NCBI GenBank assembly: GCA_947499715.1
Contig: CANMPL010000005.1
Location: forward strand, 186,001 to 250,000
Length of the DNA: 64,000 nucleotides
Origin: an uncultured Paracoccaceae bacterium
Lineage (GTDB): Bacteria > Pseudomonadota > Alphaproteobacteria > Rhodobacterales > Rhodobacteraceae
Reading direction: 5' to 3'
The notes beneath the pieces are model-generated. The model did not search any database. It was not told where the DNA came from and worked only from the letters and a program-made list of their open reading frames with translations. Of this stretch, positions 55,896 through 63,293 are shown piece after piece. The stretch's first letter is position 1, and every line of letters starts with the position of its first letter. A program made the translations under genes and the position numbers.

Positions 55896-56330
55896 ATGTC
55901 CCAGGGTTTGACCATTGGCGATCTGGCTGATCGCACCGGGCTCGCTGTTTCTGCGATCCGGTTTTATGAAACCCACGGCATCGTGCATCCGGTGCGCAAC
56001 GCCGGTGGCCACCGACGCTATGCGCGCGCCGACATCAGGCGATTGTCCTTTGTGATGGCGGCGCAAAAGCTGGGCTTTGCCCTATCAGATATCGCGGCCC
56101 ATATGACGCATCTGCCGGCCCACAAGGCCCCGACCAAGGCCGATTGGACCCGGATCAGCCGTTTGATGAAACGCGATATCGACGCTCGGATCACTGCACT
56201 TGAAACGCTGCGCGACACGCTTGATGGCTGCATCGGCTGTGGCTGCCTGTCGCTAAAATCCTGCGCTCTTTACAACCCTGCGGATGTGCAGGGCCGCGAT
56301 GGCCCCGGCCCCCGCAAACTGATGGCTTGA
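55896..56330 (+). CDS. soxR: Redox-sensitive activator SoxR
   Basis: A 144-residue MerR-family regulator with an N-terminal winged helix (LTIGDLADRTGLAVSAIRFYE), the MerR wing GGHRRYARADI, a long dimerisation helix and a C-terminal 2Fe-2S cluster motif with Cys112, Cys115, Cys117 and Cys123 (CIGCGCLSLKSC), exactly the SoxR pattern. The cluster senses redox-cycling drugs or superoxide. The ATG at 55896 fits the conserved N-terminus. The SoxR box 17 bases upstream implies autoregulation and control of the divergent operon. No soxS is visible, as is usual outside enterobacteria. Confidence 0.95.
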   Translation: MSQGLTIGDLADRTGLAVSAIRFYETHGIVHPVRNAGGHRRYARADIRRLSFVMAAQKLGFALSDIAAHMTHLPAHKAPTKADWTRISRLMKRDIDARITALETLRDTLDGCIGCGCLSLKSCALYNPADVQGRDGPGPRKLMA

Positions 56331-56362
56331 CCCCTCCCGGCACTCGTGATCGAGATGGCGAC

Positions 56363-57550
56363 ATGAAGTTATCGCATCGCATCTCTCACATCACCGGCGG
56401 CGGCTCTGACGGCTGGGATGTGTTCTATCGCGCCAAGCAAATGGTTGCAGACGGCATCCCCGTTTTGGAACTGACCCAAGGCGAACATGATATCCGCACC
56501 GATCCGGTCATTCTGGACGCTATGCATGCCGCCGCCAAATCTGGTCGCACCGGCTATTCCCCGGTGCAAGGCGACCTGGCGCTGCGCAAGGCCGTGGCCA
56601 CCCGGATCGCGGCGGCAACCGGCGTGCCGACCACGCCTGCCAATATTCAAATCACACCCGGCGGTCAGGCGGGGCTTTTTGCAGCCCACCATGCGGTGCT
56701 GGATGAAGGCGACACAGCGCTTTTTGTGGACCCCTATTATGCCACCTACCCCGGCACGCTGCGGTCAGTTGGTGCTGTGCCGCGGGCGATCAAGACCCGC
56801 GCTGCCGACAACTTTCAACCGCAGCTCGTTGATCTCTCTGCCGCAGCGCCGGGTGCGAAATCCTTGCTGATCAATACCCCAAACAATCCCACCGGCGTGG
56901 TCTATGACGCGGCCACCTTGGACGGGATCGCCAAAACCTGCATCGACCATGATCTTTGGCTGATCTCGGACGAGGTGTATGACACCCAGGTCTGGCAAGG
57001 CCAGCACGTCAGCCCGCGCAGCCTCCCGGGTATGTTGGACCGCACGCTGGTCGTCGGGTCCATGTCCAAGAGCCACGCGATGACGGGCAGCCGTATTGGC
57101 TGGATCTGCGGCCCCGAGGACGCCATTAACAGCATCTTCAATCTGGCCAATAACACCACCTATGGTGTGGCCAGCTTTGTGCAGGACGCAGCCCTTTTTG
57201 CCCTGAACCAGGGCCCCGCGCTAGAGGAGAAGGTCGCAGCCCCCTTCCGCCGTCGCCGTGCCCTGACACTTGCCGCACTTGAGGGGCAGAACGTGGTCCG
57301 CCCGATCCCGGCACAGGGTGCGATGTATGTGATGCTTGATATCCGCGCCACTGGCCTGACCGGAGAGGCTTTTGCAAATGCGCTGTTGGACAGGCACCAT
57401 ATCGCCGTCATGCCGGGCGAAAGCTTTGGCACGGCAGCGGCAGGGCATATCCGCGTGGCGATGACGCTGGAAGATGAAGCCTACGCCATTGCGCTGAAAA
57501 CGCTTGTTACCTTTGCGCAATCCCTGCTCGCAGACGGTGATCCTGAATAA
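56363..57550 (+). CDS. Class I/II pyridoxal-phosphate aminotransferase
   Basis: A 395-residue fold type I aminotransferase. Recognisable are ITPGGQAGLFAAHHAVL, LLINTPNNPTGVVY, WLISDEVYD and the PLP-lysine segment VGSMSKSHAMTGSRIGW, followed by the Arg that binds the substrate carboxylate in AGHIRVAMT. It belongs to the AspC/AlaT-like group, but the amino donor and acceptor cannot be specified. The ATG at 56363 is preferred over the longer frame starting inside the soxR region. It starts 32 bases after soxR and is followed by ada after a 50-base gap. Confidence 0.88.
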   Translation: MKLSHRISHITGGGSDGWDVFYRAKQMVADGIPVLELTQGEHDIRTDPVILDAMHAAAKSGRTGYSPVQGDLALRKAVATRIAAATGVPTTPANIQITPGGQAGLFAAHHAVLDEGDTALFVDPYYATYPGTLRSVGAVPRAIKTRAADNFQPQLVDLSAAAPGAKSLLINTPNNPTGVVYDAATLDGIAKTCIDHDLWLISDEVYDTQVWQGQHVSPRSLPGMLDRTLVVGSMSKSHAMTGSRIGWICGPEDAINSIFNLANNTTYGVASFVQDAALFALNQGPALEEKVAAPFRRRRALTLAALEGQNVVRPIPAQGAMYVMLDIRATGLTGEAFANALLDRHHIAVMPGESFGTAAAGHIRVAMTLEDEAYAIALKTLVTFAQSLLADGDPE

Positions 57551-57600
57551 GCGCCCGTTTTCTGGCGGCACAAAGGCGCAGAATCACCTAACCTCGCCGC

Positions 57601-58653
57601 ATGTTGTTTGACTTGCCTGACGCGCCGACCCTTTACGCGGCCCTCCTGCGCCGCGATGCTGCCTATGACGGGCGCGTTTGGGTGACGGTCTCTTCCACCG
57701 GCATCTTTTGCCGCCTGACCTGCCCCGCACGCAAACCCAAGGCCGAGATTTGCACGTTCCACGACAATATTGCCGCCTGCCTTGCGGCGGGCTTTCGCCC
57801 CTGCAAACGCTGCAATCCGATGGCCCAGCCTGACCCATTGGTTACCGATCTGCTGGCCGCGTTAGAGGCTGATCCAACCCACCGGTGGACGGCGGCAGAT
57901 GTCACCGCGCGCGGACATGATCCGTCAACCGTGCGCCGCGCGTTTCAGCGCAGTTTTGGCATGACCTTTCTAGATGTGGCCCGACAACGGCGGCTGGCCG
58001 CGGGCTTTACCGCGCTTGTGGCGGGCGACCGGGTGATGGACGCACAAATCGATGCGGGCTTTGAAAGCCCGACAGCTTTCCGCGAGGCTTTTGCCCGCCG
58101 GGTCGGATTGACGCCCGGCGCATTCCGCAAGGATGGGCGCATTCGCATTGATCAGATCCTGACCCCCTTGGGCACCATGGTTGCAGCGGCCGACAACAGC
58201 CACCTTCATCTGTTGGAGTTTCTGGATCGCAAAGCCCTGCCGCGTGAAATGCAGCGGCTGCACCAGATGATCAAAGGCGACATCGGATTTGGGACCACCG
58301 CCATCATTGATCTGACCGCCGCACAGCTGCAAAGCTATTTCGCGGGCGAAAGATCCGAATTCTCTGTGCCAATCGCCCGACATGGCACGGCCTTTACTCA
58401 AACCGTCTGGCAGGCCCTGCAAGAGATCCCAGCGGGAGAAACGCGGACCTACGCCCAAATCGCGGCCCAGATCGGCAAGCCCACCGCAACACGGGCCGTG
58501 GCGCGGGCCAACGGTGCCAACCAGATCGCGATCCTGATCCCCTGCCACCGCGTGCTGGGCGCTGACGGCAGCCTCACCGGCTATGGTGGCGGGCTGTGGC
58601 GCAAGGATCGCCTCATCACAATCGAACGCCAATTTCAAAGGACACAGTCATGA
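57601..58653 (+). CDS. ada: Ada: regulator and O6-methylguanine-DNA methyltransferase
   Basis: A 350-residue multi-domain protein of the adaptive response. The N-terminal zinc domain has all four Cys ligands: Cys37, Cys41 (GIFCRLTCPARKPK), Cys68 and Cys71 (FRPCKRC), one of which accepts methyl from phosphotriesters. An AraC-type helix-turn-helix follows (about 85-175), then the methyltransferase domain with active-site IPCHRVLGADG. The length equals E. coli Ada (354), so all three functions appear intact. Its stop codon overlaps the next gene by ATGA. An alkA-like gene lies 13 kb away. Confidence 0.95.
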   Translation: MLFDLPDAPTLYAALLRRDAAYDGRVWVTVSSTGIFCRLTCPARKPKAEICTFHDNIAACLAAGFRPCKRCNPMAQPDPLVTDLLAALEADPTHRWTAADVTARGHDPSTVRRAFQRSFGMTFLDVARQRRLAAGFTALVAGDRVMDAQIDAGFESPTAFREAFARRVGLTPGAFRKDGRIRIDQILTPLGTMVAAADNSHLHLLEFLDRKALPREMQRLHQMIKGDIGFGTTAIIDLTAAQLQSYFAGERSEFSVPIARHGTAFTQTVWQALQEIPAGETRTYAQIAAQIGKPTATRAVARANGANQIAILIPCHRVLGADGSLTGYGGGLWRKDRLITIERQFQRTQS

Positions 58654-59450
58654 CATTTCGCGACCTTCACCAACCTGGCAACCCGCTTGTGATGATCAAT
58701 GTCTGGGATGCGGGCAGCGCAAAACTGATGCACCGTTTGGGCGCAGGCGCGCTTGCCACCTCTTCCGCCGCATTGGCCTATACATTGGGTCGTCCTGATG
58801 GTGGCACGGTCAGCCGTGACGAAAGCCTGGCCCATGCAGCCGATATCGTCGCGGCGACGCCGCTACCTGTGCACGGCGATTTTGAAAACGGCTTTGGCGA
58901 TGATCCAGAAACTTGCGCCGAAACGGTGCGCTTGGCCGCTGAGGTCGGATTGGCAGGGATCTGTATCGAGGACACGATGTTTCCGTCCGGCGCGGCTTAC
59001 GACTTTGACCTCTCGGTTGAACGAATGCGCGCCGCTGCATCTGCCGCCCGCGCGCTGCATCGCGATTTCGTCCTCACCGCACGCGCCGACGGCATTCTGA
59101 CGGGGGCCTATGACACAGACGAAGCCATCCGCCGTATCAGCGCCTTTGCCGAAGCTGGCGCCGATTGCCTTTACGCGCCGTTGCCGCCCGACATGGCAGC
59201 CCTTGCCCGGATTGTCGCCGCGACGGACAAGCCGGTGAATGCATTGGTCGCCGGGCAATTTGCCAATCAGACGCGCGCCGATTTTGCGGCCATCGGCGTT
59301 GCACGACTGTCGATTGGGTCATCTCTGGCGCGCGTGACACATCGGGCGATTCACGACATCGGCACCGCGATGATTACTGGCGACTTTGCGGGGCTAAAGA
59401 CTGGCATCAGCAGCGCGACAATTGACGCGCTGCTGACGGATCCCACCTAG
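58650..59450 (+). CDS. Isocitrate lyase/PEP mutase superfamily protein
   Basis: A 266-residue TIM-barrel protein of the PEP mutase/isocitrate lyase superfamily. It shows MINVWDAGSAKLMHRLGAGA, ATSSAALAYTLGRPDGG, VHGDFENGFGDDPE and AGICIEDT, with acidic residues for Mg binding. It lacks the KKCGH cysteine loop of isocitrate and methylisocitrate lyases, so those activities are unlikely; an oxaloacetate-hydrolase or C-C lyase activity on another 2-oxo acid is possible. It overlaps ada by four bases and is thus part of an ada operon, with no evident repair role. Its stop overlaps the convergent beta-barrel gene (CTAG). Confidence 0.87.
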   Translation: MTFRDLHQPGNPLVMINVWDAGSAKLMHRLGAGALATSSAALAYTLGRPDGGTVSRDESLAHAADIVAATPLPVHGDFENGFGDDPETCAETVRLAAEVGLAGICIEDTMFPSGAAYDFDLSVERMRAAASAARALHRDFVLTARADGILTGAYDTDEAIRRISAFAEAGADCLYAPLPPDMAALARIVAATDKPVNALVAGQFANQTRADFAAIGVARLSIGSSLARVTHRAIHDIGTAMITGDFAGLKTGISSATIDALLTDPT

Positions 59451-60052
59451 AAGCGAAAGCCAACCCGGACCGCGGCGGTATTGGCATCAATATCAGTGCC
59501 AGTGCCGTTGAAGTCATCGAATTGGTGGCGCAGCAATTCCGCACCGACACGGATGCTTTGGGTGACCTGATAGTCGACGCCAACACCGGCGAAATAGCCC
59601 GTGTCATTGGCCTCTAACGCGCCAGAGGTATAGGCCTGTGCGGCACCGGCCGTCACATAGGGCAACCATTGTCCTGCGTCATAACCGGCCCTCACCTTAG
59701 CTCGTGCGACGCCGTCCAGGTTGATGCCGGTGGTGGCATCGGTGATCTCTGTGGCGTCATATTCCAATTCACCACCCAGCACGAAGGTCCCCATGTCGTA
59801 AAGATAACCTGCGTGCAGACCATAGGTGTAATCTTCGGTGTCATCGGCAAAACCTTCCGCCTCTAGCGTGCCATAGCCAAGCCCGGCACCGGCGTAGAAC
59901 CCGGTCCAGTCACCACCTGTGTTTACGACCACCGGGGCAACAGCCACCGGTACGGGCGCGGGTGCCATCACCGGCTCTGCGATCCCGCCAGCAAAAGCAG
60001 GGGCTGCGAAAACAGCCAGTGCGATGCTGCTTATCATAAGTCGTTTTGTCAT
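59447..60052 (-). CDS. Outer-membrane beta-barrel protein
   Basis: A 201-residue exported protein: signal peptide MTKRLMISSIALAVFAAPAFA with a cut after Ala21, then a proline/alanine/valine-rich linker and an eight-stranded barrel of the OmpA/porin-family type, opening GGDWTGFYAGAGLGYG. Strands alternate polar and hydrophobic residues and the protein ends with an aromatic (VRVGFRF), as outer-membrane barrels do for BAM recognition. GGAGAG precedes the ATG at 60052. The role is structural or unknown; it resembles the small Omp25/31-like proteins of alphaproteobacteria. Confidence 0.88.
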   Translation of the reverse strand: MTKRLMISSIALAVFAAPAFAGGIAEPVMAPAPVPVAVAPVVVNTGGDWTGFYAGAGLGYGTLEAEGFADDTEDYTYGLHAGYLYDMGTFVLGGELEYDATEITDATTGINLDGVARAKVRAGYDAGQWLPYVTAGAAQAYTSGALEANDTGYFAGVGVDYQVTQSIRVGAELLRHQFDDFNGTGTDIDANTAAVRVGFRF

Positions 60053-60277
60053 CGATCTCTCCAATCTGGATCATTGCGTGCCTTTCACATCGGGGATGGC
60101 GCAGGCGTATTCAACGGGTTCACGCGGCTGTGAATTTTGATCAGCAATAACTTGCGCTTAGCCGAAATTCGCAGGCAAGAAATGGCGCATGATTTGGACC
60201 TTGGGCCATGCTTCGCCGGGCGTGATCGGCGGCTGGCAATTTCCCGCGCGGCCCTGCGCTGACCCCTTGAAAACGTG

Positions 60278-60304
60278 ATGTCGCAAATGTCGGGCCATGT
60301 CGCA
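60278..60304 (+). promoter_or_regulatory. Triple ATGTCG direct repeat ahead of the MttB-family gene
   Basis: ATGTCG occurs at 60278, 60287 and 60297, twice extended to ATGTCGCA. The 9- and 10-base spacing puts the copies on the same face of the helix. TGTCGC half-sites are known for AraC-type regulators with a GATase1-like domain (for example ArgR of Pseudomonas aeruginosa), the group that includes the glycine-betaine regulator GbdR. A GbdR-like activator would fit a betaine demethylase gene; this is inference. Confidence 0.35.
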
Positions 60305-60364
60305 GACAGGACAGACCGCAAACAGCGCACCGCCAAACTGAACGCAAGCAAAAGGAAAGACCCC

Positions 60365-60454
60365 ATGCGTTCAGATCGTGTGCGTTTTGTCGTGATCACC
60401 CGCACCATCGGTGCGCGGCGAGGACGTGCGGCGCGGGGACGGCCCGTGGTGTGA
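60365..60454 (+). CDS. Possible 29-residue leader peptide ahead of the MttB-family gene
   Basis: An open frame of 29 codons, MRSDRVRFVVITRTIGARRG then RAARGRPVV, starts four bases after AAAGGAAAGACCCC and ends 39 bases before the MttB-family start codon. Nine or ten of its residues are arginine. It spans a small hairpin CGCACC-ATC-GGTGCG (60401-60415). Spacing from the purine-rich site is acceptable. It could be a regulatory upstream frame, or chance. Confidence 0.3.
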   Translation: MRSDRVRFVVITRTIGARRGRAARGRPVV

Positions 60455-60493
60455 CAACCACCCTTCCCGATCCTTTGCGAAAGAACCAATCCA

Positions 60494-62044
60494 ATGACCG
60501 ATACCAAACCCGCAGGCCGCCCCACACGCTCTGGCGGTCGTGCTGCCCGCACCGCCGCCCGCGCCGCGCCCTTGGCCGAAGCACTGCGCCCGATCCGCGC
60601 GGGCCTAACCGGGGGCCGCTTTAACCCATTGTCGCAAGCAGATGTCGCCGCGATCCACGAGGCGGCGCTGACCGCGCTGGAAGAGATCGGCCTGATCGAC
60701 GCGCCACAATCCGGGATCGACTACATGACCGCCGCCGGGGCGGTGTTGGGGGATGATGGCCGGTTGCGGTTTCCCCGCGCCTTGGTTGAAGACATGCTTG
60801 CGGTCGCCTGCACCGACCTGACCTTGCATGGCCGCGATCCGCGCCATGATTTGAACCTGTCGGGCACCCGCGTCCACTACGGCACAGCAGGGGCTGCCGT
60901 GCATATGGTCGATGTGGAAGGGCGCAATTACCGCGAAAGCACCGTGCAAGACTTGCACGACGCAGCCCGGATCGTCGACCAGCTGGACAACATCCACTTC
61001 CTGCAACGCCCCATGGTCGCGCGCGATATCGTCGACAACAAGGAAATGGATCTCAATACCATTTACGCCACGACCGCAGGCACGACCAAACATATCGGCA
61101 CCTCCTTTACAGAGCCCGGTTTCGTGCCAGACGCGCTTGAGATGCTGCATTTGATTGCAGGGGATGAAGCCACCTGGCGCGCGCGGCCGTTCGTGTCGAA
61201 TTCGAACTGCTTTGTGGTGCCCCCGATGAAGTTCGCCACCGAAAGTTGTCAGGTGATGGAGGCCTGCATCGCGGGCGGGATGCCGGTGCTCTTGTTGTCG
61301 GCAGGCCAAGCCGGGGCGACGGCCCCAGCGCCGATTGCCGGGGCCATCGTACAGGCCGTGGCCGAATGTCTGGCGGGCGTGGTCTACGTCAATTCCATCG
61401 CTCCTGGTCATCCGGCGATCTTTGGGACATGGCCCTTTGTTTCTGATCTGCGCACAGGTGCGATGTCGGGGGGATCGGGCGAACAGGCGCTCCTCACAGC
61501 CGGGTGTGCGCAGATGCATCGCTACTACGGTTTGCCGGGCGGTGCGGCGGCCGGGATTGCAGATGCCAAGCTGCCCGATATGCAAGCCGGCTGGGAACAG
61601 ATGTGTTCCAATGTGCTTGCCGGTCTTTCCGGTCTGAACATGGTCTACGAGGCGGCGGGTATGCATGCATCCTTGCTGGGCTTTTGCCACGAATCCCTGA
61701 TCTTGGGGGATGACTTAATCGGTCAGGCGCTGCGCTGTGTGCGCGGGATCGAGGTGAACGAAGAAACGCTTGGCCTTGATACGATGCGCGAGGTTTGCAT
61801 GACAGGTCCGGGCCATTACCTCGGGTCGGATCAAACGCTTGCGTTGATGCAGACGGAATACGTCTATCCCGCCACCGCCGACCGGTTTTCACCCAAGGAA
61901 TGGGAAGAGCGCGGCAAACCAGACCTGATCCGCAACGCCATTGCCCGCAAGGAACAGATCCTGGCAGAGCGATCGGCGGCGCGGTTTGATCCGGTCAAGG
62001 ATCAGGCGATCCGCGCAAGGTTCAATATCCACCTACCGGGCTAG
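60494..62044 (+). CDS. MttB-family (non-pyrrolysine) quaternary-amine:corrinoid methyltransferase
   Basis: A 516-residue TIM-barrel protein of the trimethylamine methyltransferase superfamily. Methanogen MttB has an in-frame amber codon read as pyrrolysine; this gene has none, so it belongs to the MtgB-like group, whose known members demethylate glycine betaine, proline betaine or carnitine onto a corrinoid protein. Conserved stretches include SNSNCFVVPPMKFATESCQVMEAC, VYVNSIAPGHPAIFGTWPFVSDL and GAMSGGSGEQALLTAG. The first 26 residues are a basic Ala/Arg-rich extension (RPTRSGGRAARTAARAAP). No corrinoid protein gene is adjacent; the likely partners are at 15662-17998 and 34090. Confidence 0.87.
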   Translation: MTDTKPAGRPTRSGGRAARTAARAAPLAEALRPIRAGLTGGRFNPLSQADVAAIHEAALTALEEIGLIDAPQSGIDYMTAAGAVLGDDGRLRFPRALVEDMLAVACTDLTLHGRDPRHDLNLSGTRVHYGTAGAAVHMVDVEGRNYRESTVQDLHDAARIVDQLDNIHFLQRPMVARDIVDNKEMDLNTIYATTAGTTKHIGTSFTEPGFVPDALEMLHLIAGDEATWRARPFVSNSNCFVVPPMKFATESCQVMEACIAGGMPVLLLSAGQAGATAPAPIAGAIVQAVAECLAGVVYVNSIAPGHPAIFGTWPFVSDLRTGAMSGGSGEQALLTAGCAQMHRYYGLPGGAAAGIADAKLPDMQAGWEQMCSNVLAGLSGLNMVYEAAGMHASLLGFCHESLILGDDLIGQALRCVRGIEVNEETLGLDTMREVCMTGPGHYLGSDQTLALMQTEYVYPATADRFSPKEWEERGKPDLIRNAIARKEQILAERSAARFDPVKDQAIRARFNIHLPG

Positions 62045-62049
62045 TCTTT

Positions 62050-62146
62050 GGCAGAATTTTGAAAAATTCTGGCGGGGGCCAGCCCCCTGCCGCGCAAGCG
62101 CGACATCCCCCGGGATATTTCTGGCCAAAAGAAGTTAAGGACGCGG
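62050..62146. repeat. Gene-end repeat, copy B, between mttB-family gene and anmK
   Basis: The gap between convergent genes holds a perfect palindrome CAGAATTTT-GA-AAAATTCTG (62052-62071), a GGGGGC-CA-GCCCCC hairpin, a GCGC-AA-GCGC hairpin, and then, on the minus strand, CGTCCT, CTTCTTTTGGCCA and AAATATCC as in copy A at 55179. The homology runs through the anmK stop codon. Likely function: transcription termination from both sides. Confidence 0.6.
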
Positions 62147-63232
62147 GGTGCTGAGCGTTCCGCCACTGACGGCCGCGCGTACGCCGGTTGTGCCGGGGCA
62201 GGATGTGGGCAGGCCGCGGGCCACACGGACGGCGAGATAGCCAAAGGCCTGCGCTTCGAGCATGTCGCCATCAAGGTCTGCGTCTTCGACCGGCCTGACC
62301 GGGCAGTCGAGTGCGGCTGCCAGCATCTGCATCATCACCGGATTGTGCCGCCCACCACCCGTGACCCAAAGTGTCTCTGGCGGGGTTGGACAGTGGCGCA
62401 ACCCTTCGCTTACCGCCATCGCAGCGGCGGCGGTGAGTGTCGCGGCAGCGTCCGCATCGCTAAGAGCGTCGCAGGCTGCGGTCAGATCGGCAAAGGCGTC
62501 GCGGTCCAGCGATTTGGGCGGCATCACATAGAAATAGGGATGCTCCATGAACTTGGTGATGATCGCTTCATCCACGCGGCCCTTTGCTGCAACGTGACCA
62601 TCGGCATCATGGGTCTTGCCCTGTCGCGCCTGCATCAGGTCATTGATCGGCGCGTTCGCGGGGCCTGTGTCAAAGGCCAAAAGCGCACCGTCAGCCTCTG
62701 GCCGATTGGCGGCGGGATCGACCCACGTCAGATTGCCAACGCCGCCAAGGTTCAGAAACGCGCAGGGCGCGCGCGCACCGATGAACCGTGCCAAAGCCCA
62801 GTGATAAAACGGGGCAAGCGGCGCGCCCTGCCCGCCCAGTTCAACATCCGCGCTGCGGAAATCCCAGACCACCGGCAGGCCCAGCGTCTCTGCCAAAGCC
62901 GCGCCGTCACCCAATTGGTGCGTGCCGCGTCCGCCAGGATCATGGGCCAGTGTCTGACCGTGAAACCCCACCAAGGCCGCATCCTCAAAGCCCGACAAAA
63001 CGTCGGCATGGACTTTGGCAACAACATCGGCGGCCGCGGCCAAATCATCCCCCGGCCAACGCCCCAATGCGGACCGGAGTGTGCTGCGTTCCGCATCCGA
63101 ATAGGCGCGATAGGTCGTTGCGCCAAAGGCCTTGATTGTCACGCCGTCGGTCACAATCTCTGCTGCATCCACTCCATCCAGAGACGTCCCCGACATCGCC
63201 CCAAGCGCCTTGATCGGCCCGTTGATTTTCAT
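62135..63232 (-). CDS. anmK: Anhydro-N-acetylmuramic acid kinase
   Basis: AnmK opens and phosphorylates 1,6-anhydro-MurNAc during cell-wall recycling. The 365-residue ASKHA kinase starts [20 protein letters not shown], the family hallmark, and has [52 protein letters not shown] and the C-terminal [15 protein letters not shown]. The start at 63232 gives the conserved N-terminus; the open frame continues upstream to overlap the tyrS start. It is divergent from tyrS, a neighbour relation seen widely in alphaproteobacteria. Confidence 0.95.
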   Translation of the reverse strand: MKINGPIKALGAMSGTSLDGVDAAEIVTDGVTIKAFGATTYRAYSDAERSTLRSALGRWPGDDLAAAADVVAKVHADVLSGFEDAALVGFHGQTLAHDPGGRGTHQLGDGAALAETLGLPVVWDFRSADVELGGQGAPLAPFYHWALARFIGARAPCAFLNLGGVGNLTWVDPAANRPEADGALLAFDTGPANAPINDLMQARQGKTHDADGHVAAKGRVDEAIITKFMEHPYFYVMPPKSLDRDAFADLTAACDALSDADAAATLTAAAAMAVSEGLRHCPTPPETLWVTGGGRHNPVMMQMLAAALDCPVRPVEDADLDGDMLEAQAFGYLAVRVARGLPTSCPGTTGVRAAVSGGTLSTPRP

Positions 63233-63293
63233 GCTCTTTCCCTTGCCCCCTTCGGCGCTTATAGAGTGCGCCAAGCAACGCGCGGGAACAAGC

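Larger units (their letters stand above)
60053..60493. other. 441-base non-coding region upstream of the MttB-family gene
   Basis: This gap holds the promoter of the beta-barrel gene at its left end, three direct TGTCG repeats at 60278-60304, and a short Arg-rich open frame with a ribosome site at 60365-60454. No long open frame with coding character is present on either strand. I recognise no riboswitch consensus. Confidence 0.5.

Noticed and set aside
60494-62044. Pyrrolysine-containing trimethylamine methyltransferase
   Set aside because: The full-length frame has no internal TAG, so it is a non-pyrrolysine member and trimethylamine should not be assumed as substrate.
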